From assembly GCA_902764415.1 (NCBI GenBank), contig CACWVU010000021.1, positions 1 to 44,770 on the forward strand: 44,770 nucleotides of DNA, given 5' to 3'. Source of the DNA: an uncultured bacterium (GTDB lineage: Bacteria; Verrucomicrobiota; Kiritimatiellia; RFP12; UBA1067). Each line of letters opens with the position of its first letter. Positions within the stretch are counted from its first letter, which is position 1. The position numbers were made by a program, and so were the translations under genes. This document shows positions 33,271 to 42,220 of the stretch, in pieces. Below the pieces are notes generated by a model. That model was not told the origin of the DNA. It saw only the letters and a program-made list of their open reading frames with translations, and did no database searches.

Positions 33271-35379
33271 ATGAGGAAAATGCTGCTGACAATCGTGGCG
33301 GGGGCGGGTTTCGCGTGCGCCTTCGCCGAAGTGAAGCTCGCCACGCCTTTTGCGGACGGCATGGTTCTCCAGCGCGACGCGAAGACCGCCGTCTGGGGAA
33401 CTGCCGACGCGGGCGAAAGGGTGACCGTCTCGTTCGCGGGGCAGAGCGTGTCGGCGACTGCGGACGCGGAGGGGCGGTGGCTCGTCCGCCTCGCGCCGAT
33501 GGCCGCCTCGAAGGAAGGACGGACGCTCAGGGCGAACGGCGTCGAGGTCAAGGACGTGCTTGTCGGCGAAGTCTGGTTCTGCTGCGGACAGTCCAACACC
33601 GACATGCCGCTCGTCTTCGGCAATCCGCACTACCGTGACCGCGAGGGCATCCTCCTCGCCGGAATCACGAACCTCAAGACCGTGCGCTGCGTGTTCGCGA
33701 GCGACTACAGGGGAAGCGCGACGCCTCGGCGCGAAGCGACTTATCCGGTCGCCTGGCGGCCGTTCACGCCGGAGAATCTCGGCAACCCCCCGAGCTTTTC
33801 CGCCATGGGGGTCTATTTCGCCATCGCGCTCCACAACGCGCTCGACGTCCCGATCGGGATCGTCGGCTCCTACTGCGGCGGCTCGAACATCGACGCCTGG
33901 ACGCCGCGCGCGGGCTATGTCGGTGCGCCGGAATCTATCCGCGAGACGGCGGACTTCCCGGTCGTCGAGATGAACGCATGGACTAACACCATGGCGAGGG
34001 GGCCGATCTTTAACGCGATGCAGCAGCCGACCGTACTGTGGAACGAGATGGTCGAGCCGTGGTGTCCGATGACCATGAAGGGCCTCATCTGGTACCAGGG
34101 CTGCACGAACAGGAACGAGCCCGAGCGCTACTGCGACAAGATGCACGCGCTCTACAAGGGGTGGTCGGCGAAGTTCGAGAACCCCGGACTCAAGCTCTAC
34201 TTCGTGCAGCTCGCGCCATGGAGCCAGGACATAACGGGCATCCAGCTCGCGCAGGCGAAGTTCGCGGCCGAGGAGCCGAACGCCGGGATGGTCGTCACGG
34301 CCGACATCGGAAACAACTTCGACATCCACCCGGCGGACAAGGGTCCGGTCGGGCGACGCCTTGCCGCGCTTGCGCTCCGGCGCGACTACGGCTTCGGTTC
34401 GCTCGTCGCCGATTCGCCGACGATCCGCGAGGTGCATGCGGACGGCGACAGCCTCGTGCTTTCGTTCGACAATGCCGAGGGATGGTACGTGTACAACGCG
34501 GACTGGGGCGCCTCGGTCCCGTTTGAGGTCGCCGGCGCCGACGGCGACTTCCGCCCCGCGCGGCTCGTCAACCTCAACGACGGCACGCGCGACGCGGTCG
34601 CCTACAAGACGACCGGCGTGGTCAAGGGCAGGGAGCTGATCCTGAAGTCCGACGCCGTTTCTGCTCCGCGGCGCGTGCGCTATCTCTTCCAACGGCCTTG
34701 GACCGGCAACGTCTTCTCCTCGGCCGGGCTTCCGCTCGGTCCGTTCGAGGCTTCAGTTGACGACTATTCCGGGCGCAGGGGCTTCGTGTACATCGCGGAG
34801 GCGGTGCCGGATGTGATCCAGGAGATCCGCTACTACTCGACCTACAACTTCGTCGGCGACCGCATCGACGGCTACGAGCGCCCCTGCGCTCTGATCACCA
34901 AGGAGGCGGCCGCGGCGCTCAAGGCGGCGAGCGACGACTGCGTCCGCCGCGGCTACCGGCTCAAGATCTACGACGCCTATCGTCCGCAGCGCGCCGTCAG
35001 CCACTTCATGCGCTGGGCGAAGGACACGGCCGACACGCGGATGAAGGCGCCGTTCTACCCCGACCTGGACAAGTCCGTCCTCTTCGCGCAGGGCTACATC
35101 GCGGAGAAGTCCGGACACAGCCGCGGCAGCACGGTGGACCTCACGCTCTTTGACATGAAGACGGGCAAGGAGGTCGACATGGGCGGAACCTTCGACTGGT
35201 TCGGCGCGGAGTCGCATCCCGACTACAAGGGCATAACGAAGCAGCAGTTCGCGAACCGCATGCTGCTCCGCGAGATCATGCTCGCCCACGGCTTCAAGCC
35301 GCTCGCGGAGGAGTGGTGGCACTTCACCCTCGCGAACGAGCCCTACCCCGACACGTACTTCGACTTCCCGGTAAAGTAG
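33271..35379 (+). CDS. Secreted two-domain enzyme: SASA-type SGNH acetylesterase fused to VanX-type D-Ala-D-Ala dipeptidase
   Basis: 702 residues. The ATG at 33271 gives a signal peptide (RKMLLTIVAGAGFACAFAE). Residues about 20-490 match the sialate O-acetylesterase/SASA family: LATPFADGMVLQRD, WFCCGQSNTDMPL with Ser108, GLIWYQGCTN and FDIHPADKGPVGRRLA. Residues about 506-702 are a VanX-like dipeptidase with all key residues: R571 in YDAYRPQR, zinc ligands H616 and D623 in GHSRGSTVDLT, H684 in EWWHF, and E681. It would remove O-acetyl groups from sugars and cleave D-Ala-D-Ala dipeptide in the periplasm. I know of no standard family with this pairing. Confidence 0.92.
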   Translation: MRKMLLTIVAGAGFACAFAEVKLATPFADGMVLQRDAKTAVWGTADAGERVTVSFAGQSVSATADAEGRWLVRLAPMAASKEGRTLRANGVEVKDVLVGEVWFCCGQSNTDMPLVFGNPHYRDREGILLAGITNLKTVRCVFASDYRGSATPRREATYPVAWRPFTPENLGNPPSFSAMGVYFAIALHNALDVPIGIVGSYCGGSNIDAWTPRAGYVGAPESIRETADFPVVEMNAWTNTMARGPIFNAMQQPTVLWNEMVEPWCPMTMKGLIWYQGCTNRNEPERYCDKMHALYKGWSAKFENPGLKLYFVQLAPWSQDITGIQLAQAKFAAEEPNAGMVVTADIGNNFDIHPADKGPVGRRLAALALRRDYGFGSLVADSPTIREVHADGDSLVLSFDNAEGWYVYNADWGASVPFEVAGADGDFRPARLVNLNDGTRDAVAYKTTGVVKGRELILKSDAVSAPRRVRYLFQRPWTGNVFSSAGLPLGPFEASVDDYSGRRGFVYIAEAVPDVIQEIRYYSTYNFVGDRIDGYERPCALITKEAAAALKAASDDCVRRGYRLKIYDAYRPQRAVSHFMRWAKDTADTRMKAPFYPDLDKSVLFAQGYIAEKSGHSRGSTVDLTLFDMKTGKEVDMGGTFDWFGAESHPDYKGITKQQFANRMLLREIMLAHGFKPLAEEWWHFTLANEPYPDTYFDFPVK

Positions 35380-35385
35380 AAAAAT

Positions 35386-35394
35386 TGGTATAAT
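35386..35394 (+). promoter_or_regulatory. Extended -10 promoter of queC
   Basis: TGGTATAAT begins 6 nt after the preceding stop codon. The ATG at 35404 lies nine bases further on without a ribosome binding site, so a leaderless message is predicted. Confidence 0.8.
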
Positions 35395-35403
35395 ACGCCC
35401 GCT

Positions 35404-36102
35404 ATGAGAAAAGGGAAAGGAAAGGATGCCGCGGTGAAGGCGGTGGTGGTGCTGTCGGGCGGGCAGGACTCCGCGCTCTGCCTTGCGCTTGCCGTGCGCA
35501 GGTTCGGAGCCGACGCAGTCGCCGCCATCACCTTCGCCTACGGCCAGCGGCACGCGGTCGAGACGAAGTACGCGCGGCGGCTTGCGAAGCGCTTCTGCGT
35601 CCGGCGCCACAAGGTGGTCCGTCTCGGCTTCTTCGGCGAGCTCACCACCAACGCGCTCCTCGACCACGGCGCGAAGATCTGCCGTCGGAGGGGCGCGAAG
35701 TGCCCGACGACCGTCGTCGAGGGGCGCAACGCCGTCTTCCTCCAGCTTGCGGCGGTGTGGGCCAAGACCCTCGGTGCGGCCGAGGTGCACATTGGCGTGA
35801 GCGAGGCGGACTTCTCCGGCTACCCGGACTGCCGCGGCGCCTTCCTGCGCGCGCAAGAGCGCGCGATGCGCCTCGCCCTCGACTGGCCCGTCCGCGTCGT
35901 CGCGCCGTTCCTCCACAAGACCAAGGCCGAGGAGTGGGCGCTTGCCGACCGGCTCGGGCTTCTGGAGCTGATCCGCACCGGCACCGTCACCTGCTACAAC
36001 GGCGTGCCCGGCGACGGCTGCGGCAAGTGCCCCGCCTGCATTCTCCGCCGCCGCGGGCTCGCCGAGTACCTCGCCTTGCGTGGCCCCCGGTCCAGCCGTT
36101 GA
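35404..36102 (+). CDS. queC: 7-cyano-7-deazaguanine synthase QueC
   Basis: 232 residues. The PP-loop VVVLSGGQDSALCLALAV and the C-terminal zinc-binding cysteines (TCYNG, then DGCGKCPACILRRRGL) identify QueC, which makes preQ0 for queuosine. EGRNAVFLQLAAV and SEADFSGYPDCR are family motifs. No other que gene is adjacent. gluQRS at 9.5 kb uses the end product of the same pathway. Confidence 0.96.
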   Translation: MRKGKGKDAAVKAVVVLSGGQDSALCLALAVRRFGADAVAAITFAYGQRHAVETKYARRLAKRFCVRRHKVVRLGFFGELTTNALLDHGAKICRRRGAKCPTTVVEGRNAVFLQLAAVWAKTLGAAEVHIGVSEADFSGYPDCRGAFLRAQERAMRLALDWPVRVVAPFLHKTKAEEWALADRLGLLELIRTGTVTCYNGVPGDGCGKCPACILRRRGLAEYLALRGPRSSR

Positions 36103-36135
36103 AGAGATTTCCCCGCGCCATCTTCGTGTGGATTA

Positions 36136-36144
36136 TGGTATAAT
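36136..36144 (+). promoter_or_regulatory. Extended -10 promoter of the TPR-ExbB-ExbD operon
   Basis: TGGTATAAT, again preceded by GATTA. The ATG at 36153 is 8 nt beyond the hexamer with no ribosome binding site. Confidence 0.8.
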
Positions 36145-36152
36145 CTACGTCA

Positions 36153-38189
36153 ATGTCCGACAACCAGATAGCCGTAGCCGTCCGCAGGGGCTTGTGCCGC
36201 CGCGCATTTGTCGCGTCGATTGCCGCGCTCTGTGCCTTCGCGGCCGTTGGTGCGGGCGCGGACGACGGGCTTTCGGTGGCGCGGCAGGCGCTCCGAGACG
36301 GGCTCTGGGAGCTTGCCCGCGCGCACGCGCGCACCAACGCGAGCGAAGCGGCGAAGCTGATCGTCCTGGAAAGCTATGCCGACGAGGGGCGATGGGACGA
36401 AGTGAAGAAGGCGCTTTCGTCCTGGGGCGACGGGCTCAAGTCGCCGGGTTTCGGCTACTACCGCGCGATGGTCGCAGGCGAGTGGGACAAGGCGGCGCAG
36501 CTCCTGAAGGCGAGCGGGTCCGCCGCCGGGGTCGACGAGGCGCTGATGCTGGAGGCTGACGCGCTCTCGCGCAAGGGCGACCGGGCGAAGGCGGAGCGGC
36601 TGTGGCGGGCGGTGGTGTCGTCCACCAACGCCGGGGCTCGAGCGCTGACGGTGGCGGCGGCCAACCTCGGGGATGCGGCGGCGCTGAGGCGCGCGCTTGA
36701 CACGGCGCCGAACTCGTCGCTCCGGGCGCTGGCGAGCGTGCGGCTGGGGATGGCGTTGGCGAAGGACCCGGCGACGGCGGAGGAGGGCGAGAGGATCGTG
36801 CGCGCGGTGGCCAAGGAGTCGCCGGATGCGCCGGACGCCGAGGAGGCGTTCCTCGGGCTCGCCCGCGCCAAGGCCGCGGCGGGGCAGTGGAAGGAGGCCG
36901 CGGAGATCTGGGCGGACGCGATCGAGATCTGGCCGGCCGCGGCGCTTCGGGCCGACGTGCAGCAGGGGCGCGGCGAGGCGTTCCTCAGGCTCGGGCGCGG
37001 CGAGGACGCGCTGGCGGCGTTCGCGCGCGCGGAGGAGCTGTCGAAGGACGACCCGTCCGCCCGCGCGGTCGCAGTGCTGCGCCAGGGCGACGTGCTCGCC
37101 GACCTCGGCCGCGGCGCGGAGGCGATGGCGCGCTACCGCACGGTGCTCTCCGAATATCCGAAGACCGAGATCGCCGCGAAGCTGAAGCGTGCGGTGGAGG
37201 TGATGGAGCTGGAGTCCCGCGGGCGCGACTACTTCCGCGACTACCGCTTCGCCGAGGCGCAGAAGGCGTTCGCGGCGGTCGCGGCGGCGGATCCGCGGCG
37301 GAAGGACCGGATGGACTACTTCGAGGTGCTGTGTCTCTACGGGCTAGGCGACGACGACGCGGCGCGGGCCAAGGCAAAGGACCTCGCCGATGGCTGCCCC
37401 GACGCGGCGGTGAAGGAGGACGCGACGCTGTGGCTTGCGAAGTTCACCTACAACCGCGGCGAGTGGAAGGACGCCGCGAACCTCTTCCTCTCCTGCGCGG
37501 CGATGTCCTCCCGTCCAGCCGCGGCGGCCGAGGCGCTGGTCTGGGCGGCTCGCTCCCTCTTCGCCGACGGCGACTACAAGGGAGCGATCGACGCCTCGAC
37601 CAGGATGGTGGCGAAGTACCCCGACTCGCCGTCGCGGACCGACGCGCTGCTGGTGCAGGGCGAGGCGCTCATTGAGCAGGCGCGCTACGGCGAGGCGTCG
37701 CTGGTGCTGGACCGCGTGGCCAAGGCCGAGTCGGCGCGTCCGGCGGACCGTGCGCGCGCACGGCTCCTGCGGGCGGACGCGCTCTTCGCGCTCGGTGCGG
37801 ACAACCCGGCGAGCTACGGCACGGCGCTCGAGGCATACCGCGCGATCGCGTTCGACGGTGCGCTCGACGCGAGCGGGCGGCTTGCGGTGGCGTTCCGCAT
37901 CGGCCGCACGCTTGAGAAGCTGCGCCGCTACGACGAGGCGGTGGAGCAGTACTACGCGCAGGTGGTGGTGCCATACCGTGACGGACGCGCGAAGGGCGAG
38001 AGCTTCGACGACGACGCGCGCGCGGCGTTCTCCCGAGCGGCGTTCCGGCTGGCGGACGAGTTCGAGAGCCGCGGCCGCGAGGAGCAGGCCGTCGGCGTGC
38101 TGAGGCTGGTGGCGGCGAGCGACGTTCCCGCCGCCGAGGAGGCGGCGCGCCGCCTGGAGCGGATTTCAAGGAAAGGCAGGTTTCTATGA
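36153..38189 (+). CDS. Periplasmic tetratricopeptide-repeat protein
   Basis: 678 residues. After a basic start, a signal peptide (AFVASIAALCAFAAVGAGAD) ends near residue 36. The rest is alpha-helical and Ala-rich, with many TPR-like units (AAGQWKEAAEIWADAIEIWP, LADLGRGAEAMARYRTVLSE, LFADGDYKGAIDASTRMVAK). It probably scaffolds an envelope complex. The ExbB- and ExbD-like genes follow with ATGA overlaps, an arrangement like Tol or TonB-type energised systems in which a TPR protein accompanies the motor. The exact partner is not known. Confidence 0.85.
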   Translation: MSDNQIAVAVRRGLCRRAFVASIAALCAFAAVGAGADDGLSVARQALRDGLWELARAHARTNASEAAKLIVLESYADEGRWDEVKKALSSWGDGLKSPGFGYYRAMVAGEWDKAAQLLKASGSAAGVDEALMLEADALSRKGDRAKAERLWRAVVSSTNAGARALTVAAANLGDAAALRRALDTAPNSSLRALASVRLGMALAKDPATAEEGERIVRAVAKESPDAPDAEEAFLGLARAKAAAGQWKEAAEIWADAIEIWPAAALRADVQQGRGEAFLRLGRGEDALAAFARAEELSKDDPSARAVAVLRQGDVLADLGRGAEAMARYRTVLSEYPKTEIAAKLKRAVEVMELESRGRDYFRDYRFAEAQKAFAAVAAADPRRKDRMDYFEVLCLYGLGDDDAARAKAKDLADGCPDAAVKEDATLWLAKFTYNRGEWKDAANLFLSCAAMSSRPAAAAEALVWAARSLFADGDYKGAIDASTRMVAKYPDSPSRTDALLVQGEALIEQARYGEASLVLDRVAKAESARPADRARARLLRADALFALGADNPASYGTALEAYRAIAFDGALDASGRLAVAFRIGRTLEKLRRYDEAVEQYYAQVVVPYRDGRAKGESFDDDARAAFSRAAFRLADEFESRGREEQAVGVLRLVAASDVPAAEEAARRLERISRKGRFL

Positions 38190-38797
38190 CAATCACCGGT
38201 GGACCCGTGTTCTGGATACTGCTGGCGCTGGTGGCGTCGTCGGCGTTCGTGTGGCTCGAGCGCCTCGTCGACCTTCGGCGCGCGCAGATCAACGTGCAGG
38301 ACTTCCTCAAGGGCGTGATCAACGTGCTCGACTCCGGCAATGACGAGGAGGCGCTGGCGATCTGCGAGGACGAGCCAGCTCCGGTCGCGGCGGTGGTGGC
38401 TACGGCGATCCGCCACGCGAACGGCAGCGCGCGTCTCCTCAGGGACGCGGTCGACTCCGAGGGGCGCGCCGCGGCGGGACGGCTCGACCGGCGGCTCGCG
38501 GTGCTCGCGATCGTGGCCCAGATCGCGCCGCTCCTCGGCCTCTTCGGCACCGTGGTCGGCTTCATCAAGGTGGTGATGCGCGTCTCCGGGGCCGACCTCG
38601 CCAGCCGCGCCGACCTCGTGGGCGGCGCGATGGAGGCGCTCGTCTCCGCCGCGCTGGGACTCGCGGTGGCGATCGCGGTGACGGTGATGTACGGCTCGCT
38701 CCGCGTCAGGCTCGACCGCATCGTCGTGGAGCTCGAGGCCGCGGCGAGCCAGATTGTCGGCTACCTCGCGACGCGTAGGGAGGAACAGCGCAGATGA
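38186..38797 (+). CDS. MotA/TolQ/ExbB proton-channel family protein
   Basis: 203 residues. Three TM helices: about 7-24, 108-130 (LAIVAQIAPLLGLFGTVVGF) and 150-172 (ALVSAALGLAVAIAVTVMYG). The loop and PLLGLFGTVVGFI are the ExbB/TolQ signature. It forms the inner-membrane proton channel with the ExbD-like protein encoded next (ATGA overlap). Confidence 0.94.
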   Translation: MTITGGPVFWILLALVASSAFVWLERLVDLRRAQINVQDFLKGVINVLDSGNDEEALAICEDEPAPVAAVVATAIRHANGSARLLRDAVDSEGRAAAGRLDRRLAVLAIVAQIAPLLGLFGTVVGFIKVVMRVSGADLASRADLVGGAMEALVSAALGLAVAIAVTVMYGSLRVRLDRIVVELEAAASQIVGYLATRREEQRR

Positions 38798-39267
38798 TCT
38801 CGTGGGGCTGGAGACCCGGGCGCACCGAGGGTATCTGGCGCCACGGCCTGCCGGCGATGCGCCCGCTCGTCGCTGCCGCGCCGTGGCTCACGGTGATGCT
38901 GCTTCTGGTGATGTTCCACCTGCTCGACGGCGAGCTCGTCGCCGCGAAGGGCGTCCTGTTCGACCTGCCAGACTCAGGCGTCGCCGAGGGCGAGGCGTCC
39001 GGTCTGGTGGCGCTCGTCCTGCCGATGCACCAAGAGACGCTGGTGTTCTTCGACGACGCGCGCTACATGCTTTCCGACGGCGCTTCTGCCGACGCCTTTG
39101 CGCGCCACCTCGCCGAGCGCGCGGCCCGTACCGACCGCAAGACGATGCTCGTCCTCGCGGACCGCCGCGTCGCCGGCGGCGAGCTCATGAAGATGGCGGC
39201 GATCGCGAAGCGCAGCGGCGTGGGCAAGGTGATGTTCGCCGAGAAGCGGGCGGGGGAGGGCGAATGA
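38794..39267 (+). CDS. ExbD/TolR-like biopolymer transport protein
   Basis: 157 residues. One N-terminal TM helix (about 24-45, PLVAAAPWLTVMLLLVMFHL) precedes a periplasmic domain with VLFDLPDSGV, VALVLPMHQETLVFF and MLVLADRRVAGGELMKMAAI, matching ExbD. The expected aspartate in the TM helix is not obvious; a Trp-Leu-Thr stands at that position. It overlaps both neighbours. It couples the ExbB channel to an energy-transducing partner. Confidence 0.85.
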   Translation: MISWGWRPGRTEGIWRHGLPAMRPLVAAAPWLTVMLLLVMFHLLDGELVAAKGVLFDLPDSGVAEGEASGLVALVLPMHQETLVFFDDARYMLSDGASADAFARHLAERAARTDRKTMLVLADRRVAGGELMKMAAIAKRSGVGKVMFAEKRAGEGE

Positions 39268-39725
39268 CCGGCATCGCCGCCGAACTGATGCGCGCCGCGC
39301 CGGTGCTTGCCGCCGTCGCCGCCGTCGCCGCCATCTTCCCGCGCCGCGCGGTTGGCTTCGCCGCCGCCGACCCGCGCCCGGCAGAACCGTCCGCCGCCTT
39401 CGTGGTGCTCACCGAGGACGAGGAGGACGAGGCGGTCAGGGCCGCGAAGACGGCGTGGCTTGCCTCCGGCGGCCGCCGCGGCCGCGGCGGCCTGCCGCTT
39501 GGCGCGCTGCCGGAGATGGAGAGCGGGCCGATACTCGGCGGCGAGGTGCTGCTGCCGCCGGCAAAGGAGCCGCGGCCGGTGGAGTGGGGGAAGTCCGCCT
39601 GGCGTCCGTCCGCCGCCGCGCCCGCGCCGCAGCCGATTCCGGCCGACGCGCGCGCAAAGCCGGAGCCGGCGTTTTCGCGTGCAGAGCTTCTATCGATCGA
39701 AAACAGGAAAGGGGACATACCATGA
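39264..39725 (+). CDS. Hypothetical protein in the TonB position after ExbB/ExbD
   Basis: 153 residues. One N-terminal hydrophobic segment (about 12-33, PVLAAVAAVAAIFPRRAVGF) is followed by a Pro/Ala/Arg-rich, partly acidic region with no recognised domain. A TonB-like protein would be expected here, and the membrane anchor plus proline-rich stretch resembles TonB's first half. The C-terminal TonB domain is missing. It overlaps exbD (ATGA) and pyrE (ATGA), so it is clearly translated as part of the operon. The function is unknown. Confidence 0.7.
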   Translation: MTGIAAELMRAAPVLAAVAAVAAIFPRRAVGFAAADPRPAEPSAAFVVLTEDEEDEAVRAAKTAWLASGGRRGRGGLPLGALPEMESGPILGGEVLLPPAKEPRPVEWGKSAWRPSAAAPAPQPIPADARAKPEPAFSRAELLSIENRKGDIP

Positions 39726-40333
39726 CCGACAAGCAGGCCTTCGACGCGTTCCGCAAAACCGGGGCACTTCTCGAAGGGCACTTCGAGCTCCGCTCGAAGC
39801 TCCACTCCAACCGCTACTTCCAGTGCGCGAACGTGCTTCGGTACCCGCGCATCGCCGAGAAGCTCTGCCGCGAGGTGACTCGCCGCGCGGTCAAAAGCGG
39901 CAAGCTCGGCAAGCGCATCGACGGCGTCATCTCGCCGGCGGTGGGCGGCATCCTCGTCGGCCACGAAGTCGCGCGCGAACTGAACGTCAAGTGCATCTTC
40001 GCCGAGAAGGTGCAGGGCAAGGGCGTGGACGCGACCGGCAAGCCCAACACCGTCCTCGCGCTCCGCCGCTTCGCGATCAGGAAGGGCGAGCGCTATGTCG
40101 TCGCCGAGGATGTCGTAACCAAGGGCGGCCGCGTCCAGGAGACGATCGACCTCGTCAAGGCGGCGGGCGGCAAGGTGGCCGGCGTGGTGGTGCTGGTCGA
40201 CCGCTCCGGCGGCAAGGCGAAGTTCGGGCGCGTCCCGATGTTCCCGCTCGTCCGGATGACCCCCGAGACCTGGACCGCCGCGGAATGCCCGATGTGCAAG
40301 GCAGGTTCCAGGCCCGTTCACCCCGGTTCGTGA
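39722..40333 (+). CDS. pyrE: Orotate phosphoribosyltransferase
   Basis: 203 residues from the ATG at 39722, preceded by AGGAAAGGGG. The PRPP-binding motif is RYVVAEDVVTKGGRVQETID, and GVISPAVGGILVGHEVAREL is typical of PyrE. A C-terminal CPMCKAG is present. It makes OMP in pyrimidine synthesis. It is the last gene of the TPR-ExbB-ExbD operon, a pairing with no obvious functional link. Confidence 0.95.
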   Translation: MTDKQAFDAFRKTGALLEGHFELRSKLHSNRYFQCANVLRYPRIAEKLCREVTRRAVKSGKLGKRIDGVISPAVGGILVGHEVARELNVKCIFAEKVQGKGVDATGKPNTVLALRRFAIRKGERYVVAEDVVTKGGRVQETIDLVKAAGGKVAGVVVLVDRSGGKAKFGRVPMFPLVRMTPETWTAAECPMCKAGSRPVHPGS

Positions 40334-40335
40334 TT

Positions 40336-40344
40336 TGGTATAAT
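40336..40344 (+). promoter_or_regulatory. Extended -10 promoter of the YihY operon
   Basis: TGGTATAAT begins 2 nt after the pyrE stop. The ATG at 40353 is 8 nt beyond it, with a second ATG directly after. No ribosome binding site is visible. Confidence 0.8.
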
Positions 40345-40352
40345 ACACAGCC

Positions 40353-41321
40353 ATGATGAACAAGATCAAGACCTGGTGCCGCGGAGTCGTCAAGGGCTTC
40401 CTCGACAACCAATGCTCGATGCACGCAGCCGGCCTCACCTACTTCTCGATGCTGGCGATGATGCCCATCCTCTGCTGCATCCTCGTCGTTGCCAAGGCGG
40501 TCGGGGTCGACGACTACGCCCGCACCCACATCAACGAGCGCATCGACGCGCTCATCACCCACATCGAGAAGGGGCAGGACGACGAGCTCGCCGCCGCCGC
40601 TGGCGCGTTCTCGAGCGAGGAGGACGTCCAGAAGAAGCGCATCGCCGCCGAGGAGTTCGCCACCCAGGCCAGGACCATTTCCAACGCGCTCTTCGAGCGC
40701 ATTGACGCGTTCGACGTCGCCACCTTCGGCTGGATTGGCTTCGGTCTCCTGCTCTGGACGGTCATCTCCTCGCTCGGCATGGTGGAGATGAGCTTCAACC
40801 GCATCTGGGGGGTGCCCAAGCCGCGCCCGGTGTGGAAGCGCGCCTGGGTCTACCTGCTCGTCATGATCGTCATGCCCGTCCTTGCGGCGGTCGCGATGTC
40901 CTTCCCTATCATGGGCGCGGTGAAGAGCGTCATCACCGCCACCACCGGCGTCACCGACTACACCAAGTGGGTCGGCGACACGCTCCTCTGGCTCATCGAC
41001 TCCTGGGCGGTCAAGTTCGCCATCGCCTTCGTCACCGCCACCTTGAACTTCGCCTTCATCTTCTGGTTCATGCCCAACTGCCGCGTGCCGTTCCGCGCTG
41101 CCGTCCGCGGCGGCGCGGCGACAGCGATCCTCTTCGGCTGCTGGATGAAGGCCTGTGCCGTCGCCCAGGTCGGCATCGCCAAGTCCTCGGCGCTCTACGG
41201 CTCCTTCGCCTTCATGCCGATCGTCCTCGCCTGGCTCTACATGAGCTGGCAGATCGTGCTGCTGGGCGCGAACATGGTGCGCGAGTTCGCGCGTTCGTCT
41301 GAGGAGACGTCCGGCAAATGA
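40353..41321 (+). CDS. YihY/BrkB-family membrane protein
   Basis: 322 residues. Six or so TM helices; CSMHAAGLTYFSMLAMMPIL and SALYGSFAFMPIVLAWLYMS are strong YihY/UPF0761 signatures. A polar helical insertion (about residues 55-110) lies between TM1 and TM2, larger than in short family members. The function is not established. It overlaps the next gene by ATGA. Confidence 0.92.
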   Translation: MMNKIKTWCRGVVKGFLDNQCSMHAAGLTYFSMLAMMPILCCILVVAKAVGVDDYARTHINERIDALITHIEKGQDDELAAAAGAFSSEEDVQKKRIAAEEFATQARTISNALFERIDAFDVATFGWIGFGLLLWTVISSLGMVEMSFNRIWGVPKPRPVWKRAWVYLLVMIVMPVLAAVAMSFPIMGAVKSVITATTGVTDYTKWVGDTLLWLIDSWAVKFAIAFVTATLNFAFIFWFMPNCRVPFRAAVRGGAATAILFGCWMKACAVAQVGIAKSSALYGSFAFMPIVLAWLYMSWQIVLLGANMVREFARSSEETSGK

Positions 41322-42175
41322 AGATCCTCGTCACCGGCGGGAAGGGAATGCTCGGGCGTACGCTCCAGCATGAGCTCGCCGACCACGAAATTGTCGTCGC
41401 CGACCTGCCGGAATGGGACATCCTCGACGCCGATGCCTTCACCGCCAGGACCGCTGCCGTCAAGCCCGACGTCGTCGTCCACTGCGCCGCGATGACCCGC
41501 GTCGACGACTGCGAGGAGAAGCGCGACCTCGCCTTCCGCCTCAACGAGGAGGGCTCGCGCAACGTCGCCGTCGCCGCCTCCGCCTGCGGTGCGCGGCTGA
41601 TCGCCATTTCCACCGACTACGTCTTCTCCGGCGAGCCGCCGCGCGAGCCCTGGGCCTGGGGCGAGACCGACGTCCCGCGCCCGCGCACCGTCTACGGCGC
41701 GTCGAAGCTCGCCGGCGAGCGCATGGTGCAGATGATCATGCCCGAGGCGGTCATCATGCGAATCGCCTGGCTCTACGGCCCCGGCGGCCCGTCCTTCGTC
41801 CACACCATGGCGCGCCTCGGCGCGCAGGACGGCGACCCGCTCAAGGTGGTGGACGACCAGGTCGGCAACCCGACCTCGACCAAGGCGGTCGCGGACGCCA
41901 TCCGCTTCCTGCTCGGCAAGCCGGACGTGAGCGGGGTAGTCCACGCGACCTGCGAAGGGCAGGTCAGCTGGTGCGGCTTCGCCAAGGAGCTTTTCCGGCT
42001 CCTGGGGCTCAAGCGCGAGATCGTTCCCTGCACCACTGCGGAGTTCCCGCGCCCGGCGCCGCGTCCGCGCAACTCGGCGCTCAGGAAAAGCGTCCTCAAC
42101 CTGCTCGGCTACCGCACCCCTCCTTGGCAGGATGCGCTCGCCGACTTCGTCCGCGGCGAATTCGGAGTTTCATAA
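41318..42175 (+). CDS. rmlD: RmlD-like dTDP-4-dehydrorhamnose reductase / NAD-dependent SDR
   Basis: 285 residues. The NAD(P) motif VTGGKGMLGRTL and the catalytic TVYGASKLAGE (Tyr-x3-Lys) identify an extended SDR of the RmlD type, along with MTRVDDCEEKRDLAFRLNEE. RmlD reduces dTDP-4-keto-rhamnose to dTDP-rhamnose. No rmlABC genes are nearby, so the sugar could differ. FabG and GalE follow at 45- and 19-nt gaps. Confidence 0.85.
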   Translation: MKILVTGGKGMLGRTLQHELADHEIVVADLPEWDILDADAFTARTAAVKPDVVVHCAAMTRVDDCEEKRDLAFRLNEEGSRNVAVAASACGARLIAISTDYVFSGEPPREPWAWGETDVPRPRTVYGASKLAGERMVQMIMPEAVIMRIAWLYGPGGPSFVHTMARLGAQDGDPLKVVDDQVGNPTSTKAVADAIRFLLGKPDVSGVVHATCEGQVSWCGFAKELFRLLGLKREIVPCTTAEFPRPAPRPRNSALRKSVLNLLGYRTPPWQDALADFVRGEFGVS

Positions 42176-42220
42176 ACTAAACAACAACCATCAACCCAAC
42201 AGACAACGGAGAAAAAGAAA

